Assembly (NCBI GenBank): GCA_020446675.1
Contig: JAGREE010000007.1
Coordinates: forward strand, 1-64,000
Direction: 5' to 3'
Length of the DNA: 64,000 nt
Origin: Alphaproteobacteria bacterium
Lineage (GTDB): Bacteria > Pseudomonadota > Alphaproteobacteria > Sphingomonadales > Emcibacteraceae
The position numbers and the translations under genes were made by a program. Every line of letters starts with the position of its first letter. Positions within the stretch are counted from its first letter, which is position 1. Below the pieces are notes generated by a model, which did no database searches, was not told the DNA's origin, and worked only from the letters and a program-made list of their open reading frames with translations. Below, piece after piece: positions 8,278 through 17,454 of the stretch.

Positions 8278-10497
8278 ATGGAAAATTTCAACAGACGTCG
8301 CTTCCTTAAGGTTTCTGCTGCTGCTGGAGCACTGGTGATTAGTGCACCAGGGATCAGTTTTGCGCAAGGGATGAGCAATGAAAGATATAGGAACCTTGAT
8401 ACAAACCTTGGCTTTTATCTGAAAATTGATGGGGATAATAAAATAACCATCGGTTATTCAGTTCCTGATGACGGAACAGGTGTAAGTACAGCACTCCCGA
8501 TGCTGGTTGCTGAAGAGCTTGATGTTGATTTTAAATCTGTCAATGTGGATAAATTACCGCCGCTTTATAAAAAAGCAGAAGGTGAAAACGGATACGAAAA
8601 TCAAACATACAAAGGGCAGCCAATCCATCAGTCTACAGGTGGTAGCCAGGCAATCCGCAGATCTTATATTATGCTCCGTCAGGCAGGCGCAGAGGCCAGA
8701 GCCCGCCTTGTCAAGGCAGCCGCGCAGAAGTTGGGCGTATCAGAAAATGATCTTTCGACAGAAAACGGGTTTGTGGTTCATGGAAGCAACCGTTTAAGTT
8801 ATGGATCTCTTGTTGATGCTGCTGCAAAGGTAACGTTAAGCAGTGAGCCGAAGCTGAAAGATTACGCAGATTATAAAATAATCGGGACTGACCAGCCACA
8901 AAAAGCAGCTTTGGATATTGCTTTGGGTAAGCCAATTTACTGTATGGATATGGAATTGCCGGGCATGCTTAACGCAGTAATTGCACGTTGTCCTTATATT
9001 GATGGTGTTGTTAAGTCGTATGATGATTCCAAGGCACTCAAAGTGCCGGGGGTCAGAAAAGTTGTCAGAATTCACCGTATTCCTGAAGACCGTAATCAGC
9101 AGAAAATAATTTCTGACGGCGTTGCTGTAATTGCGGACAACCATTGGGCCGCTCTTAAAGGGCGCGACGCGCTTGAAATTGAATGGGATGACAGTAAATG
9201 GGCCCATGCTGATGATGCCTGGTTAAATAGTGAATTTGACAGGATGGTTAAAAACGGCAAACGGGAAATTAAAATAGAGCATGGCGATTTTGATGCAGCA
9301 TATGCGAAAGCTGATAAAAAGCTTGAGGTGGCTTATGAACAGCCATACTGGGCACATGCCACAATGGAAACGCCATGTGGTATTGCCGATGTAACCAAAG
9401 ATAAGATTACGGTTATTGCCGGCAATCAGACAGCTGTGCGGGTTATGAATGATCTGATGAAGGTCTTTCCAGAATACCGCCATGACCAGTTCGATGTTAC
9501 GCTGATGCGACTTGGCTCAGGTTTCGGGCGAAAATTTATCGTTGATGCAGTGACGGAGGCAGCACTCTGTTCAAAAGCTGTCGGAAAACCGGTCAAGGTT
9601 ATATGGACCCGCGAAGATGACCTTGAACAGGATTTCTATAATCCAAAAGGACGGCACGTTTTCCGTGGAGGACTGGATAAAAACGGTAAAATCATTGCCG
9701 CAAACTATCTTCATTGTTCTACAGATAATGATTTTGCTACCCATGCGTTTCCTGCTCATAATATCCCTAACTATAGGGGGGAAGTAGTCCATAAGCAGGT
9801 TCTGCCAAGCGGTCCCTGGCGTGGGCCAACCGAAAATGTTGCCGGTTACGCCATGCAATCTTTTGTAGATGAAATGGCCCATCTGGCAGGACAGGACCCA
9901 CTGGAATATCGGATTAACATGTTCCGTGAAACAGGTGATACGCCGCATCCCGGGTTCAGCAGTGATTTTATCCGTGCTGATCGCTTTATCAATATCCTGC
10001 AAATAGCAGCGAAGAATGCCGGTTGGGGTAAAAAACTACCCAAAGGACATGGTATGGGCGTTGCCAGTTTCATGACTTTTGGCGGCTATGCTGCTGCAGT
10101 GGTTGAGGTTAAAGTGGATGATGATGGCACTTTAACAATTATCAAAGCGTCAGGAACCTGTGATCCGGGTGTGGTTATTAACCCTCTAGGCTGTAAAGGT
10201 CAGATTGAGGGCGGAACTCTGGATGGGTTTAGTGCTGCACTAGGTCAGGAAATTAAAATTGATGGTGGACGTGTTATCACCAATAATTTTGATACCTACC
10301 ATATGGCGCGAATTGCGCAGGCACCAATTGAGTTTGAGGCAGAGGTCGCCAAAAATAACATTGAACCGCGCGGAATGGGTGAAATGGCACTTCCGGCGGC
10401 AATACCGGCGCTTTGTAATGCGATTTATGCGGCTTGTGGTGTAAGAATACGTAAATTACCTATTGCTGATCAGCTAAAGACTGCCATGAGACGTTAG
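8278..10497 (+). CDS. Tat-exported molybdopterin subunit of aldehyde/isoquinoline oxidoreductase type
   Basis: Catalytic Mo-cofactor subunit of the IorB-like branch of xanthine dehydrogenases, 739 residues. The N-terminus NRRRFLKVSAAAGALV is a twin-arginine signal, so the heterodimer works in the periplasm. Seen: GSGFGRKFIVDAVTEAA and PSGPWRGPTEN in the cofactor domain, and RGMGEMALP near the C-terminus with the expected catalytic Glu. No FAD subunit and no cytochrome c subunit are adjacent, so electrons must leave through an unlinked carrier. The substrate (aldehyde or N-heterocycle) cannot be told from sequence. A strong GGGGGGAG ribosome binding site lies just upstream. Confidence 0.9.
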   Translation: MENFNRRRFLKVSAAAGALVISAPGISFAQGMSNERYRNLDTNLGFYLKIDGDNKITIGYSVPDDGTGVSTALPMLVAEELDVDFKSVNVDKLPPLYKKAEGENGYENQTYKGQPIHQSTGGSQAIRRSYIMLRQAGAEARARLVKAAAQKLGVSENDLSTENGFVVHGSNRLSYGSLVDAAAKVTLSSEPKLKDYADYKIIGTDQPQKAALDIALGKPIYCMDMELPGMLNAVIARCPYIDGVVKSYDDSKALKVPGVRKVVRIHRIPEDRNQQKIISDGVAVIADNHWAALKGRDALEIEWDDSKWAHADDAWLNSEFDRMVKNGKREIKIEHGDFDAAYAKADKKLEVAYEQPYWAHATMETPCGIADVTKDKITVIAGNQTAVRVMNDLMKVFPEYRHDQFDVTLMRLGSGFGRKFIVDAVTEAALCSKAVGKPVKVIWTREDDLEQDFYNPKGRHVFRGGLDKNGKIIAANYLHCSTDNDFATHAFPAHNIPNYRGEVVHKQVLPSGPWRGPTENVAGYAMQSFVDEMAHLAGQDPLEYRINMFRETGDTPHPGFSSDFIRADRFINILQIAAKNAGWGKKLPKGHGMGVASFMTFGGYAAAVVEVKVDDDGTLTIIKASGTCDPGVVINPLGCKGQIEGGTLDGFSAALGQEIKIDGGRVITNNFDTYHMARIAQAPIEFEAEVAKNNIEPRGMGEMALPAAIPALCNAIYAACGVRIRKLPIADQLKTAMRR

Positions 10498-10527
10498 CAG
10501 TCTGGAATTTTTAACTCAGTTTTATTT

Positions 10528-10557
10528 TAAGGGCGATAATGATAATTTTCGCCCTTA
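10528..10557. terminator. Bidirectional terminator between Mo-hydroxylase genes and hisI
   Basis: TAAGGGCGA / TCGCCCTTA stem with a 12-base loop, followed by TTCTTTTTT on the plus strand. It overlaps the hisI stop codon, and the run of A before the stem gives T on the minus strand, so it can serve both convergent genes. Confidence 0.75.
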
Positions 10558-10971
10558 TTCTTTTTTATAAAGCTCATCAGGGTTTTTAAGGACATTGGAC
10601 GTGATTTTTGTTGTACCGTCTTTTGCGACTTCCTCAAAGAAACAGCTATATCTTCCTGTGTGGCAGGCGACGCCGACTTGATCAACAAGAAGAAGAATAG
10701 TGTCACTGTCACAATCTATCCGGAAACTTCTTAGTGTTTGCGTTTGACCGGAGGTCTCACCCTTACGCCATAATTTTTGTCTGGATCTTGAATAGTAACA
10801 AACCTGACCCGTCTTTAAAGTTTCAATAATGGCATCTGCATTCATCCATGCCATCATCAGAACTTCACGCGAATCGTGAGCCTGTGCAATAACGGGGATT
10901 AGGCCATCATCATTAAATTGCAATCGGTTTATAATTTGCTCTAAAGAGTTGTTATTTTCCGGGCTTGTCAT
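10555..10971 (-). CDS. hisI: Phosphoribosyl-AMP cyclohydrolase
   Basis: Third enzyme of histidine synthesis; opens the adenine ring of phosphoribosyl-AMP in the cytoplasm. The 138-residue protein is the single-domain form without a fused HisE. Seen: MMAWMNADAI, YYSRSRQKLWRKGETSG, the metal-site region DCDSDTILLLVDQ and the Cys/His cluster VGVACHTGRYSCFF. It is transcribed alone here, not in a his operon, and is divergent from zur with 88 bp between. Confidence 0.97.
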   Translation of the reverse strand: MTSPENNNSLEQIINRLQFNDDGLIPVIAQAHDSREVLMMAWMNADAIIETLKTGQVCYYSRSRQKLWRKGETSGQTQTLRSFRIDCDSDTILLLVDQVGVACHTGRYSCFFEEVAKDGTTKITSNVLKNPDELYKKE

Positions 10972-10974
10972 ATT

Positions 10975-11015
10975 ATTGTCCTGATGGGTTGATATTTTAT
11001 AACAATCAGGGCAAT
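10975..11015. promoter_or_regulatory. Inverted repeat between hisI and zur
   Basis: ATTGTCCTGAT at 10975-10985 is matched by ATCAGGGCAAT at 11005-11015, 10 of 11 positions complementary, with a 19-base AT-rich centre. It sits in the short divergent region between hisI and zur. It may be an operator or a hairpin; it does not closely match the usual Zur box. Confidence 0.35.
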
Positions 11016-11059
11016 ATCATAAATTAGGGCTCTTTGGAATAGTAACGAGAGAGAAAAAA

Positions 11060-11521
11060 TTGTTAAAACATAAACACAATCACGATGAATGCATAGAATC
11101 TGCATTGGAGGCAGCGCAGAAGATATGCGAGGAACGCGAAACAAGGTTTACGCCGCTAAGGCGTAGAGTGCTTGAATTGGTGTGGAGTAAGCATCAGCCA
11201 ATAACAGCATACGAAGTACTTGATTTGCTAAGCGAGGGCCAGAAAAGGGTAGCGCCACCAACAGTATATCGCGCGCTTGATTTTCTGATTGAGGAAGGGT
11301 TTGTTCACAGGATCGAATCACTGAACGCATTTGTTGGGTGTAGCGATCCTGAACACAAACACCAGGGCCATTTTATGATTTGTACAAAATGCAGCAATGT
11401 TACTGAAATGAACGAAAAATCGTTGCATGATGTTATCAAAAAAGCAGCAAAGGAAAATGGCTATACCTACGAAAATTCTATTTTGGAAATCGCAGGTGTA
11501 TGTGAAAATTGTAGGAACTAG
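11060..11521 (+). CDS. zur: Fur-family zinc uptake regulator
   Basis: Fur-superfamily repressor, 153 residues: winged helix (about 30-90) with TPLRRRVLELVW and APPTVYRALDFLIEEGFVHRIESLNAF, then a metal-binding dimerisation domain with HKHQGHFMICTKCSNV and a terminal CENC that completes the structural zinc site. Its stop overlaps the start of znuC, and the next gene is znuB, which makes a zinc-responsive Zur far more likely than Fur. The start is TTG at 11060 behind GAGAGAG, since no in-frame ATG lies upstream of the helix-turn-helix. The N-terminus is His-rich (LKHKHNHDE). Confidence 0.9.
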   Translation: MLKHKHNHDECIESALEAAQKICEERETRFTPLRRRVLELVWSKHQPITAYEVLDLLSEGQKRVAPPTVYRALDFLIEEGFVHRIESLNAFVGCSDPEHKHQGHFMICTKCSNVTEMNEKSLHDVIKKAAKENGYTYENSILEIAGVCENCRN

Positions 11522-12297
11522 TGGGGATGGGCGTTAAATCTAGTCAACTACTAAGGCTAGAAAAAGTCTGCAAAAGCTACAACACTAATCTTGTGCTGGA
11601 GGATGTTTCTTTTTCAGTTAATCGGGGAGAGACAGTGACTCTGATTGGGCCAAATGGGGCCGGCAAAAGCACTTTAATGAAAATTTCACTGGGGATTCTG
11701 GATGTCACTTCCGGTGATGTGTTCAGAGCTAAAAATATATCCATTGGATATATGCCGCAAAAGGTCATGATTGATGATGTTCTGCCATTAAGTATCAGGG
11801 ATTTTTTATATCTTAGACCCAATACCACTTATGATAATATTGAGGAAGTTCTGGAAACAGTAAGACTTCCCCATATTGCAGATCAGCCTATTCAAAGTGC
11901 TTCAGGTGGTGAAATGCAGCGTATTTTGCTCGCGAGGGCATTGCTTGGAAAACCAGATTTATTGGTGCTTGATGAACCGGTTCAGGGGATAGATATTCTT
12001 GGTCAGCAGGAAATATATGGACTTATTGCGGAAGTTCGTGACAAAACGAACTGCGGCGTCCTGATGATTTCCCATGATCTGCATCTTGTTATGGCTTCCA
12101 CGGATCAGGTGCTTTGTCTGAACCGTCATATCTGTTGTAGCGGTCCTCCGGAATTTGTGAGAAACGATCCTGAATATTATGCGTTAATGGGACGGCCTAT
12201 GGAGGGCGTTGCTATATATACTCACCATCATAGCGAAGGCCATGATCATCTTTATCATGGTCATAAATCTTCCAGGGATAATCACGATCATGATTGA
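11521..12297 (+). CDS. znuC: Zinc ABC transporter ATP-binding protein
   Basis: Cytoplasmic ATPase of the ZnuABC high-affinity zinc importer, about 256-258 residues. Seen: Walker A GPNGAGKST, signature SASGGEMQR, Walker B LLVLDEPVQG and the H-loop MISHDLH. The C-terminal 30 residues are a histidine-rich tail (THHHSEGHDHLYHGH and on to HDHD), likely to bind zinc. Start is GTG 11521, overlapping the zur stop, or ATG 11527, which sits better behind AGGA. The stop overlaps the znuB start. The periplasmic ZnuA is not in this window. Confidence 0.93.
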   Translation: MGMGVKSSQLLRLEKVCKSYNTNLVLEDVSFSVNRGETVTLIGPNGAGKSTLMKISLGILDVTSGDVFRAKNISIGYMPQKVMIDDVLPLSIRDFLYLRPNTTYDNIEEVLETVRLPHIADQPIQSASGGEMQRILLARALLGKPDLLVLDEPVQGIDILGQQEIYGLIAEVRDKTNCGVLMISHDLHLVMASTDQVLCLNRHICCSGPPEFVRNDPEYYALMGRPMEGVAIYTHHHSEGHDHLYHGHKSSRDNHDHD

Positions 12298-13081
12298 TCA
12301 GTTTATTATCAATGCATTGGTTGCAGGTGTAATGGTTGCGGCAATAGCAGGGCCATTAGGATGTTTCATGGTATGGCGCAAGATGGCTTATTTTGGTGAT
12401 ACAATTGCCCATTCTGCCCTGATGGGGGTCGCACTTGGAATTGCATTTGATAGTGAAAATCCGGTCATAATGATTGGCACCTGTTCTGCTGTTGCGATGC
12501 TTTTACTTTTCCTGCAAAGGGACAGGCGGTTTTCATCAGATACATTGCTTGGGATCCTCGCACATAGTGCCTTATCTATAGGTATGATCGTCATTTCAAT
12601 GATGGATCGTTTCAGAACGGACATGATGTATTATCTTGTTGGTCAAATTCTAGCCATAGGAACTGATGATCTTTATACAATTGGCGGGGTAGTCTTTTTA
12701 TCTGCCGTTATACTTTATTTTATTTGGCGGCCATTGCTTTCAATTACGGTGCATGAAGATCTGGCCAGAATAGAAGGTGTCAGGGTAGATCAGATTAAAA
12801 TTTCCTATATGTTACTTATTGCTTTTGTGGTTGCTGTGTCACTTAAGGTTATTGGTGTTCTGCTCATCACGGCTTTAATGATCATTCCTGCGGCAGCGGC
12901 AAGAACATTGGCAAAAACACCGTTACAGATGATTGTCCTATCCTCAGTTTGTGGGATAATATCCGTTATTTCAGGGATCAGTATTTCAAACATGTGGGAT
13001 GTGCCGACAGGGCCGGCAATTGTGCTAAGTGCAACCGTATTATTTTTATTCGGGCGATTTTTTATCCGGGCAAGAGCATAA
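12290..13081 (+). CDS. znuB: Zinc ABC transporter permease
   Basis: Inner-membrane channel subunit of ZnuABC, 263 residues with about eight hydrophobic helices. Seen: the family N-terminus with GPLGCFMVWRKMAYFGDTIAHSALMGVALG and the later LKVIGVLLITALMIIPAAAARTLA. ATG 12290 (MIDQFIINAL) is chosen because it overlaps the znuC stop (ATGATTGA) and matches the family start; an in-frame extension upstream to 12209 would lie inside the znuC His tail. It forms one operon with zur and znuC and ends 14 bp from convergent metC. Confidence 0.94.
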   Translation: MIDQFIINALVAGVMVAAIAGPLGCFMVWRKMAYFGDTIAHSALMGVALGIAFDSENPVIMIGTCSAVAMLLLFLQRDRRFSSDTLLGILAHSALSIGMIVISMMDRFRTDMMYYLVGQILAIGTDDLYTIGGVVFLSAVILYFIWRPLLSITVHEDLARIEGVRVDQIKISYMLLIAFVVAVSLKVIGVLLITALMIIPAAAARTLAKTPLQMIVLSSVCGIISVISGISISNMWDVPTGPAIVLSATVLFLFGRFFIRARA

Positions 13082-13095
13082 ATTTAAAAAATCGG

Positions 13096-14271
13096 TTATA
13101 GAGCATTGTTGAAATGTCTGAACGCCTGATCAAGGTCCTCAATTAAATCGTCCGCATCTTCAAGTCCGACATGTAGTCGGATAAGAGGTCCATAATGATC
13201 CCAATTATGACCGACTCTTTCTTTCTTTAAATTATAAAGGCTCATGACCAGACTTTCAAAACCACCCCAGCTATACCCCATTTTAAAAAGGCATAGGTTA
13301 TTCAGAAACGCTTCTACTGCTGCTTCACTGTTCTGTTGTCTAAGGGTAAATGAAAAAAGACCGTTTGATCCATTAAAATCCCGTTTCCATATTTCGTGAC
13401 CCGGGCAATCGTTTATGGCCGGATGTAGCACAAGATCAACTTCATTTCTTGATTTTAGCCAGTTGGCAATTTTTAGTGCACTAGCCTCATGCTGTTTAAT
13501 TCTTGCATTAATGGTCCTGATCCCCCTTAACGCAAGGTTTATATCATCAGGGGCAGCCGTATAGCCCATAAAAAAGCTATTGTCATAAAGCTGTGACCAA
13601 TATTTTTCTGAAGTCGTAATGGTACCCAGCATCGCATCTGAATGCCCGACTATATATTTTGTTGCTGCCTGAATGGAAATATCGACACCATGTTCATAAG
13701 GGCTAAAATTAACAAGATTGCCATATGTATTATCCAGCATCACAATAATATTTCTGGCATGGGCGACTTGTGAAATAGCCGGAATATCCTGAATTTCCAT
13801 TGTTACAGAGCCGGGGGACTCACAGAAAATCACTTTAGTATTTTCGCGAATTAAGCTTTCTATACCACGCCCAATTAAAGGATCATAAAAGGTGGTTTCG
13901 ATTCCCATTCTTTTTAATACATTATTGCAAAGTACTCTTGTCGGTCCATAAGCGGTATCAACCATCAATAAATGATCACCACTGCTTAAGAACGACATGA
14001 GTGCGGCATTAATTGCGGCCAGTCCGGATGGATATATTAGACAGTCATGTCCACCTTCAAGTTCCGCCATGGCATCGCGGAAAGCAAAATGAGTAGGCGT
14101 GCCGCGACGACCATAATACATAATTTTATTCTTAAAATTTTTCAGCGCATATTTTAAATCGTCAACTGTTTCATGGATAATGGTTGATGTATGATATACG
14201 GGCGGATTTACTGCTTGGCCGGTCCATTTCTTTTTACGTCCACTGTGGGCTATTTTTGTATCTTTTTTCAT
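13096..14271 (-). CDS. metC: Cystathionine beta-lyase
   Basis: PLP-dependent trans-sulfuration enzyme that splits cystathionine to homocysteine, ammonia and pyruvate in methionine synthesis. 391 residues. Seen: YYGRRGTPTHFAFRDAMAELEGG, the PLP Asp in MLDNTYGNLV, the Schiff-base lysine in IQAATKYIVGHSDAMLGT, and the C-terminal VGLEDADDLIEDLDQAF. ATG 14271 (MKKDTKIAHSG) is chosen; the longer frame to 14319 would run into sseA. It begins 2 bp after the sseA stop, so sseA-metC form a sulfur operon. Related Cys/Met enzyme metY is at 30630. Confidence 0.93.
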   Translation of the reverse strand: MKKDTKIAHSGRKKKWTGQAVNPPVYHTSTIIHETVDDLKYALKNFKNKIMYYGRRGTPTHFAFRDAMAELEGGHDCLIYPSGLAAINAALMSFLSSGDHLLMVDTAYGPTRVLCNNVLKRMGIETTFYDPLIGRGIESLIRENTKVIFCESPGSVTMEIQDIPAISQVAHARNIIVMLDNTYGNLVNFSPYEHGVDISIQAATKYIVGHSDAMLGTITTSEKYWSQLYDNSFFMGYTAAPDDINLALRGIRTINARIKQHEASALKIANWLKSRNEVDLVLHPAINDCPGHEIWKRDFNGSNGLFSFTLRQQNSEAAVEAFLNNLCLFKMGYSWGGFESLVMSLYNLKKERVGHNWDHYGPLIRLHVGLEDADDLIEDLDQAFRHFNNAL

Positions 14272-14273
14272 GG

Positions 14274-15116
14274 TTATTTTTCCACGGGCGTATCTGCCCT
14301 CGTCCCCCATTCGGCCCATGAACCGTCATAAAGGGCTCCATCCTGATGACCAATCTGGTCAAGAGCAAAAAGCAGAACACATGCCGTTATCCCACTTCCG
14401 CAAGTTGTGACGATAGGTTTGCTCAAATCCACGCCATTTTCGACAAATATTTTTTTAAGTTCATTTTTACTTTTAAAGGTTCGGTCTTCATTCAGAAGTT
14501 CATTATAAGGCACACTATAACTGCCGGGAATATGACCGGACCGTGATTCTGGTCTTGGTTCAGGGGCCGTTCCAAGGAACCGCCCTCTTGAACGTGCATC
14601 AATAACCTGTTCTTTATTATTTTCAATATTGTTCTTAATCTGATCTAAGCTGCGAATTTTATTTTCATTTTTATGAGCCTGATAATGGCTGCTGGTAAAG
14701 TGTGGAATTGCTGACTGGGTAGGGCGGCCCTCCTGGCACCATTTTTTCAATCCACCATCAAGGATAGAAATATTTTCATGACCAAAATTTTTAAACATAA
14801 ACCAAGCGCGTGCCGCTGAATTAAAATCGCTGTTATCATAAACTACAATATGATTACTGTTGGATATTCCCATCTTTCTGACCCGACTGGACATTTTTTC
14901 ATTGCTTGGCATCATATGGGGGAGAGGGATGTCAGTGTCAGCAATTTCATCAATATCAAAGTATAGTGCTCCTGGTATATGACTATGCCCATATTCTTCC
15001 TTGGCATTATTTTCTGAATTTGGAAGATACCAGGTCGCATCAAGTATTCTAACATTAGGATCACTCATATTTTCAGCAAGCCATTCTGTTGTTACGAGTG
15101 AAGATGTTCCGGGCAT
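14274..15116 (-). CDS. sseA: 3-mercaptopyruvate / thiosulfate sulfurtransferase
   Basis: Two-domain rhodanese of 280 residues. The inactive N-terminal rhodanese fold (about 1-140) carries VRILDATWYLP. The C-terminal catalytic domain has the active loop CGSGITAC starting at Cys239. The CGSG[VI]TAC loop is typical of 3-mercaptopyruvate sulfurtransferase rather than thiosulfate sulfurtransferase. Role: transfer of sulfane sulfur derived from cysteine. It is the promoter-proximal gene of sseA-metC. Confidence 0.92.
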   Translation of the reverse strand: MPGTSSLVTTEWLAENMSDPNVRILDATWYLPNSENNAKEEYGHSHIPGALYFDIDEIADTDIPLPHMMPSNEKMSSRVRKMGISNSNHIVVYDNSDFNSAARAWFMFKNFGHENISILDGGLKKWCQEGRPTQSAIPHFTSSHYQAHKNENKIRSLDQIKNNIENNKEQVIDARSRGRFLGTAPEPRPESRSGHIPGSYSVPYNELLNEDRTFKSKNELKKIFVENGVDLSKPIVTTCGSGITACVLLFALDQIGHQDGALYDGSWAEWGTRADTPVEK

Positions 15117-15276
15117 TTTTTGGAGTCCATTTTAGTTTATATAAAAATTGAAGATAAGTTTATTCAGGATACAGGTCAACAAGGTGAATTGATGATTATT
15201 GAACTTTTTCCCTAGGCTGATGACAATCGGCCATTATTATATTATATGATGATCTTTTAGCATTGAAAGAAGATAT

Positions 15277-15741
15277 ATGAGCAAAAAAATATATGATGGA
15301 CTTTCCCAATTGGGCGGATCAGCAAAGTTACCTGAAAATCCTGATCAGGCAATTTTGGAAAAAGTTCCAAATCCGAGACCGGCATCAGCATATTTTGTAC
15401 GATTTACCTGTCCTGAATTTACGTCACTATGTCCGGTAACGGGACAGCCTGACTTTGCACATATTGTAATTGATTATGTGCCTGAGAAATATCTGGTCGA
15501 AAGCAAGTCACTTAAGCTTTATCTTCATTCTTTTAGAAATCATGCGGGATTTCATGAGGACTGTACGGTCGGCATCGCAGAGCGTCTGGTTGAAGAATTA
15601 AAGCCCGTCTGGCTGCGAATAGGGGGCTACTGGTATCCCAGGGGCGGAATACCCATTGATGTCTTTTATCAAACAGGAAAGCCGCCGGAAGACCTCTGGA
15701 TTCCGGATCAGGATGTGCCCGGATACAGAGGTCGTGGATAG
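15277..15741 (+). CDS. queF: NADPH-dependent preQ0 reductase
   Basis: Reduces the nitrile of 7-cyano-7-deazaguanine (preQ0) to preQ1 in queuosine tRNA modification. The 154-residue length is that of the single-domain (type I, Bacillus-like) QueF. Seen: [18 protein letters not shown] with nucleophile Cys52 and acid Asp59, [14 protein letters not shown], and the His/Glu substrate region [10 protein letters not shown]. It stands alone; no other que gene and no recognisable preQ1 riboswitch lie in the 160-bp leader. A strong terminator follows. Confidence 0.97.
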   Translation: MSKKIYDGLSQLGGSAKLPENPDQAILEKVPNPRPASAYFVRFTCPEFTSLCPVTGQPDFAHIVIDYVPEKYLVESKSLKLYLHSFRNHAGFHEDCTVGIAERLVEELKPVWLRIGGYWYPRGGIPIDVFYQTGKPPEDLWIPDQDVPGYRGRG

Positions 15742-15762
15742 TCTGAAAACGAATATTTCATA

Positions 15763-15788
15763 AAAAAGGAGGCCGGAGCCTCCTTTTT
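15763..15788. terminator. Rho-independent terminator after queF
   Basis: Perfect 11-bp stem AAAAAGGAGGC / GCCTCCTTTTT with a CGGA loop. Symmetric A and T tracts mean it can end transcription of queF (+) and of the convergent TRAP operon (-). Confidence 0.92.
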
Positions 15789-15807
15789 ATTTTGAGTTTA
15801 ATAAATT

Positions 15808-17454
15808 TTATTTTCCAAATATGACTTCTGGTAACCAGGTAACCAGTCCTTCAAAATTATAAAGGATTACCAGAGCAACAACCTGAATAAGAATATAGGG
15901 AATGACACCCTTATAGATATCGGTGGTTTTGACCTTATCTTCAGGCGCGACACCACGCAGATAGAAAAGCGCATATCCAAATGGCGGTGTCAGGAATGAT
16001 GTTTGAAGGTTCATCGCCATCATAATACCCAGCCAGATTGGATTAATATCCATCAGGAAGAGCACAGGGGCAACAATGGGAACCACAACAAACACAATCT
16101 GAATGAAGTCAAGGAAGAAACCAAGGGCAAACATAACAAGCATAACGACAAGGAAAGCGCCCAAGCGACCACCAGGAAGATTGGTGAGGAATTCAGTAAT
16201 ATAATAGTCACCATTAAAACCTAGGAAAATCAGTGTGAATAATGCGGCACCAACCATGATGATAAAGATCATCGAACTGATTTTAGAGGTCATTTGCATA
16301 ACTTCATGGATAACTCTGGTGCGGTAGACCCGCAAAAAACAATCAAAGACGCCCCAGAACAATGCAATCACAAGAGGAATGGAAAGACCAAATGCAATAT
16401 AATCCATGAAAGCAATTTTTTCACGTCCCATCCTAAGATCAAACACGCCACCTAAAATAATTAGAAGGACAATTGAGGAACCAGCCACAATTACCGGTAA
16501 AGGTTTGGCTTTATTGTTTTTATATCCCGCCATGAGAATTGCACCAACGGCACCAAGGGCCGCCGCCTCAGTCGGCGTTGCAATACCGGCAAGAATGGAT
16601 CCAAGTACTGCCACAACCAGTATAATTGGTGGAAGAAATGCTGCCAAAACCGGCTTGAGATCTATTTTTTCACTTTTTTCAATTACAGGTGGGCATGTGC
16701 TTGGTAAAAAGATAGCAAGTAATACCTGATATAAAATATATAGCAGAACAAGGCCCAAGCCAGGAATCAAAGCACCAGCAAACAAATCACCAACTGAAAG
16801 CGGTGTAGGAGAAAAGTTCCCGATTGATAGCTGTGATGATTGCCATGCTGAGGATAATTGATCGCCCAATAAAACAAGAACGATTGATGGCGGAATAATC
16901 TGTCCCAGTGTACCAGAGGCAGCGATGCCGCCGGTTGCAACAGCTGGACTATATCCCTTATTTAACATGGTTGGCAATGCCATAAGGCCCATAATAACCA
17001 CAGTCGCACCGACAATGCCGGTAGATGCAGCGAGAAGGGCGCCGACGATAGTTACAGAAATCGCCAGGCCACCTTTAAGCCGTCCCATTAATTTCCCCAT
17101 GCTTTCAAGCAGGTCTTCGGCAATTTGTGACCTTTCGAGCATAACGCCCATAAATACGAAGAGGGGGACAGCCATCATCACCACATTCGTCATCGTGCCG
17201 TATATTCTTTGCGGCACACCACCAAGAATAGAGAAATGAAATATTCCCATTGCATAGCCAAGGCCGCCAAATATGAGTGATATGCCAGGAAGAGTGAAGG
17301 CAACCGGGTAGCCGAGAAGTAAGGCACCACAAGCCAGTGCAAACATAACACTGCAAAGCAGTAGGTCCAGGGGCATACCAAAAAATTCGTTTAACCAGAT
17401 TCCGATAAGTACGAAATCAATATGAACCCCAATTAGTGATAAATCTAAAATCAT
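15808..17454 (-). CDS. TRAP transporter large permease (DctM/TakM-like)
   Basis: Twelve-or-more-helix membrane subunit of a TRAP (tripartite, ion-driven) importer, 548 residues. The common DctM length is about 430; the excess is an inserted hydrophobic stretch in the middle (about residues 300-400), as in TakM-type proteins. Seen: MGVMLERSQIAEDLLESMGKLMGRLKGGLA and GGIAASGTLGQIIPPSIVLVLLGDQ. Its start overlaps the stop of the small permease gene. Last gene of the receptor - small permease - large permease operon, ending near the strong terminator at 15763-15788. Confidence 0.93.
   Translation of the reverse strand: MILDLSLIGVHIDFVLIGIWLNEFFGMPLDLLLCSVMFALACGALLLGYPVAFTLPGISLIFGGLGYAMGIFHFSILGGVPQRIYGTMTNVVMMAVPLFVFMGVMLERSQIAEDLLESMGKLMGRLKGGLAISVTIVGALLAASTGIVGATVVIMGLMALPTMLNKGYSPAVATGGIAASGTLGQIIPPSIVLVLLGDQLSSAWQSSQLSIGNFSPTPLSVGDLFAGALIPGLGLVLLYILYQVLLAIFLPSTCPPVIEKSEKIDLKPVLAAFLPPIILVVAVLGSILAGIATPTEAAALGAVGAILMAGYKNNKAKPLPVIVAGSSIVLLIILGGVFDLRMGREKIAFMDYIAFGLSIPLVIALFWGVFDCFLRVYRTRVIHEVMQMTSKISSMIFIIMVGAALFTLIFLGFNGDYYITEFLTNLPGGRLGAFLVVMLVMFALGFFLDFIQIVFVVVPIVAPVLFLMDINPIWLGIMMAMNLQTSFLTPPFGYALFYLRGVAPEDKVKTTDIYKGVIPYILIQVVALVILYNFEGLVTWLPEVIFGK

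Noticed and set aside
12209-12289. Longer znuB start
   Set aside because: It would lie within the His tail of znuC; ATG 12290 with the stop-start overlap fits the family.
15117-15276. preQ1 riboswitch before queF
   Set aside because: The leader has a weak GGCTGAT/ATCGGCC stem but lacks the conserved preQ1-I or -II core; not supported.
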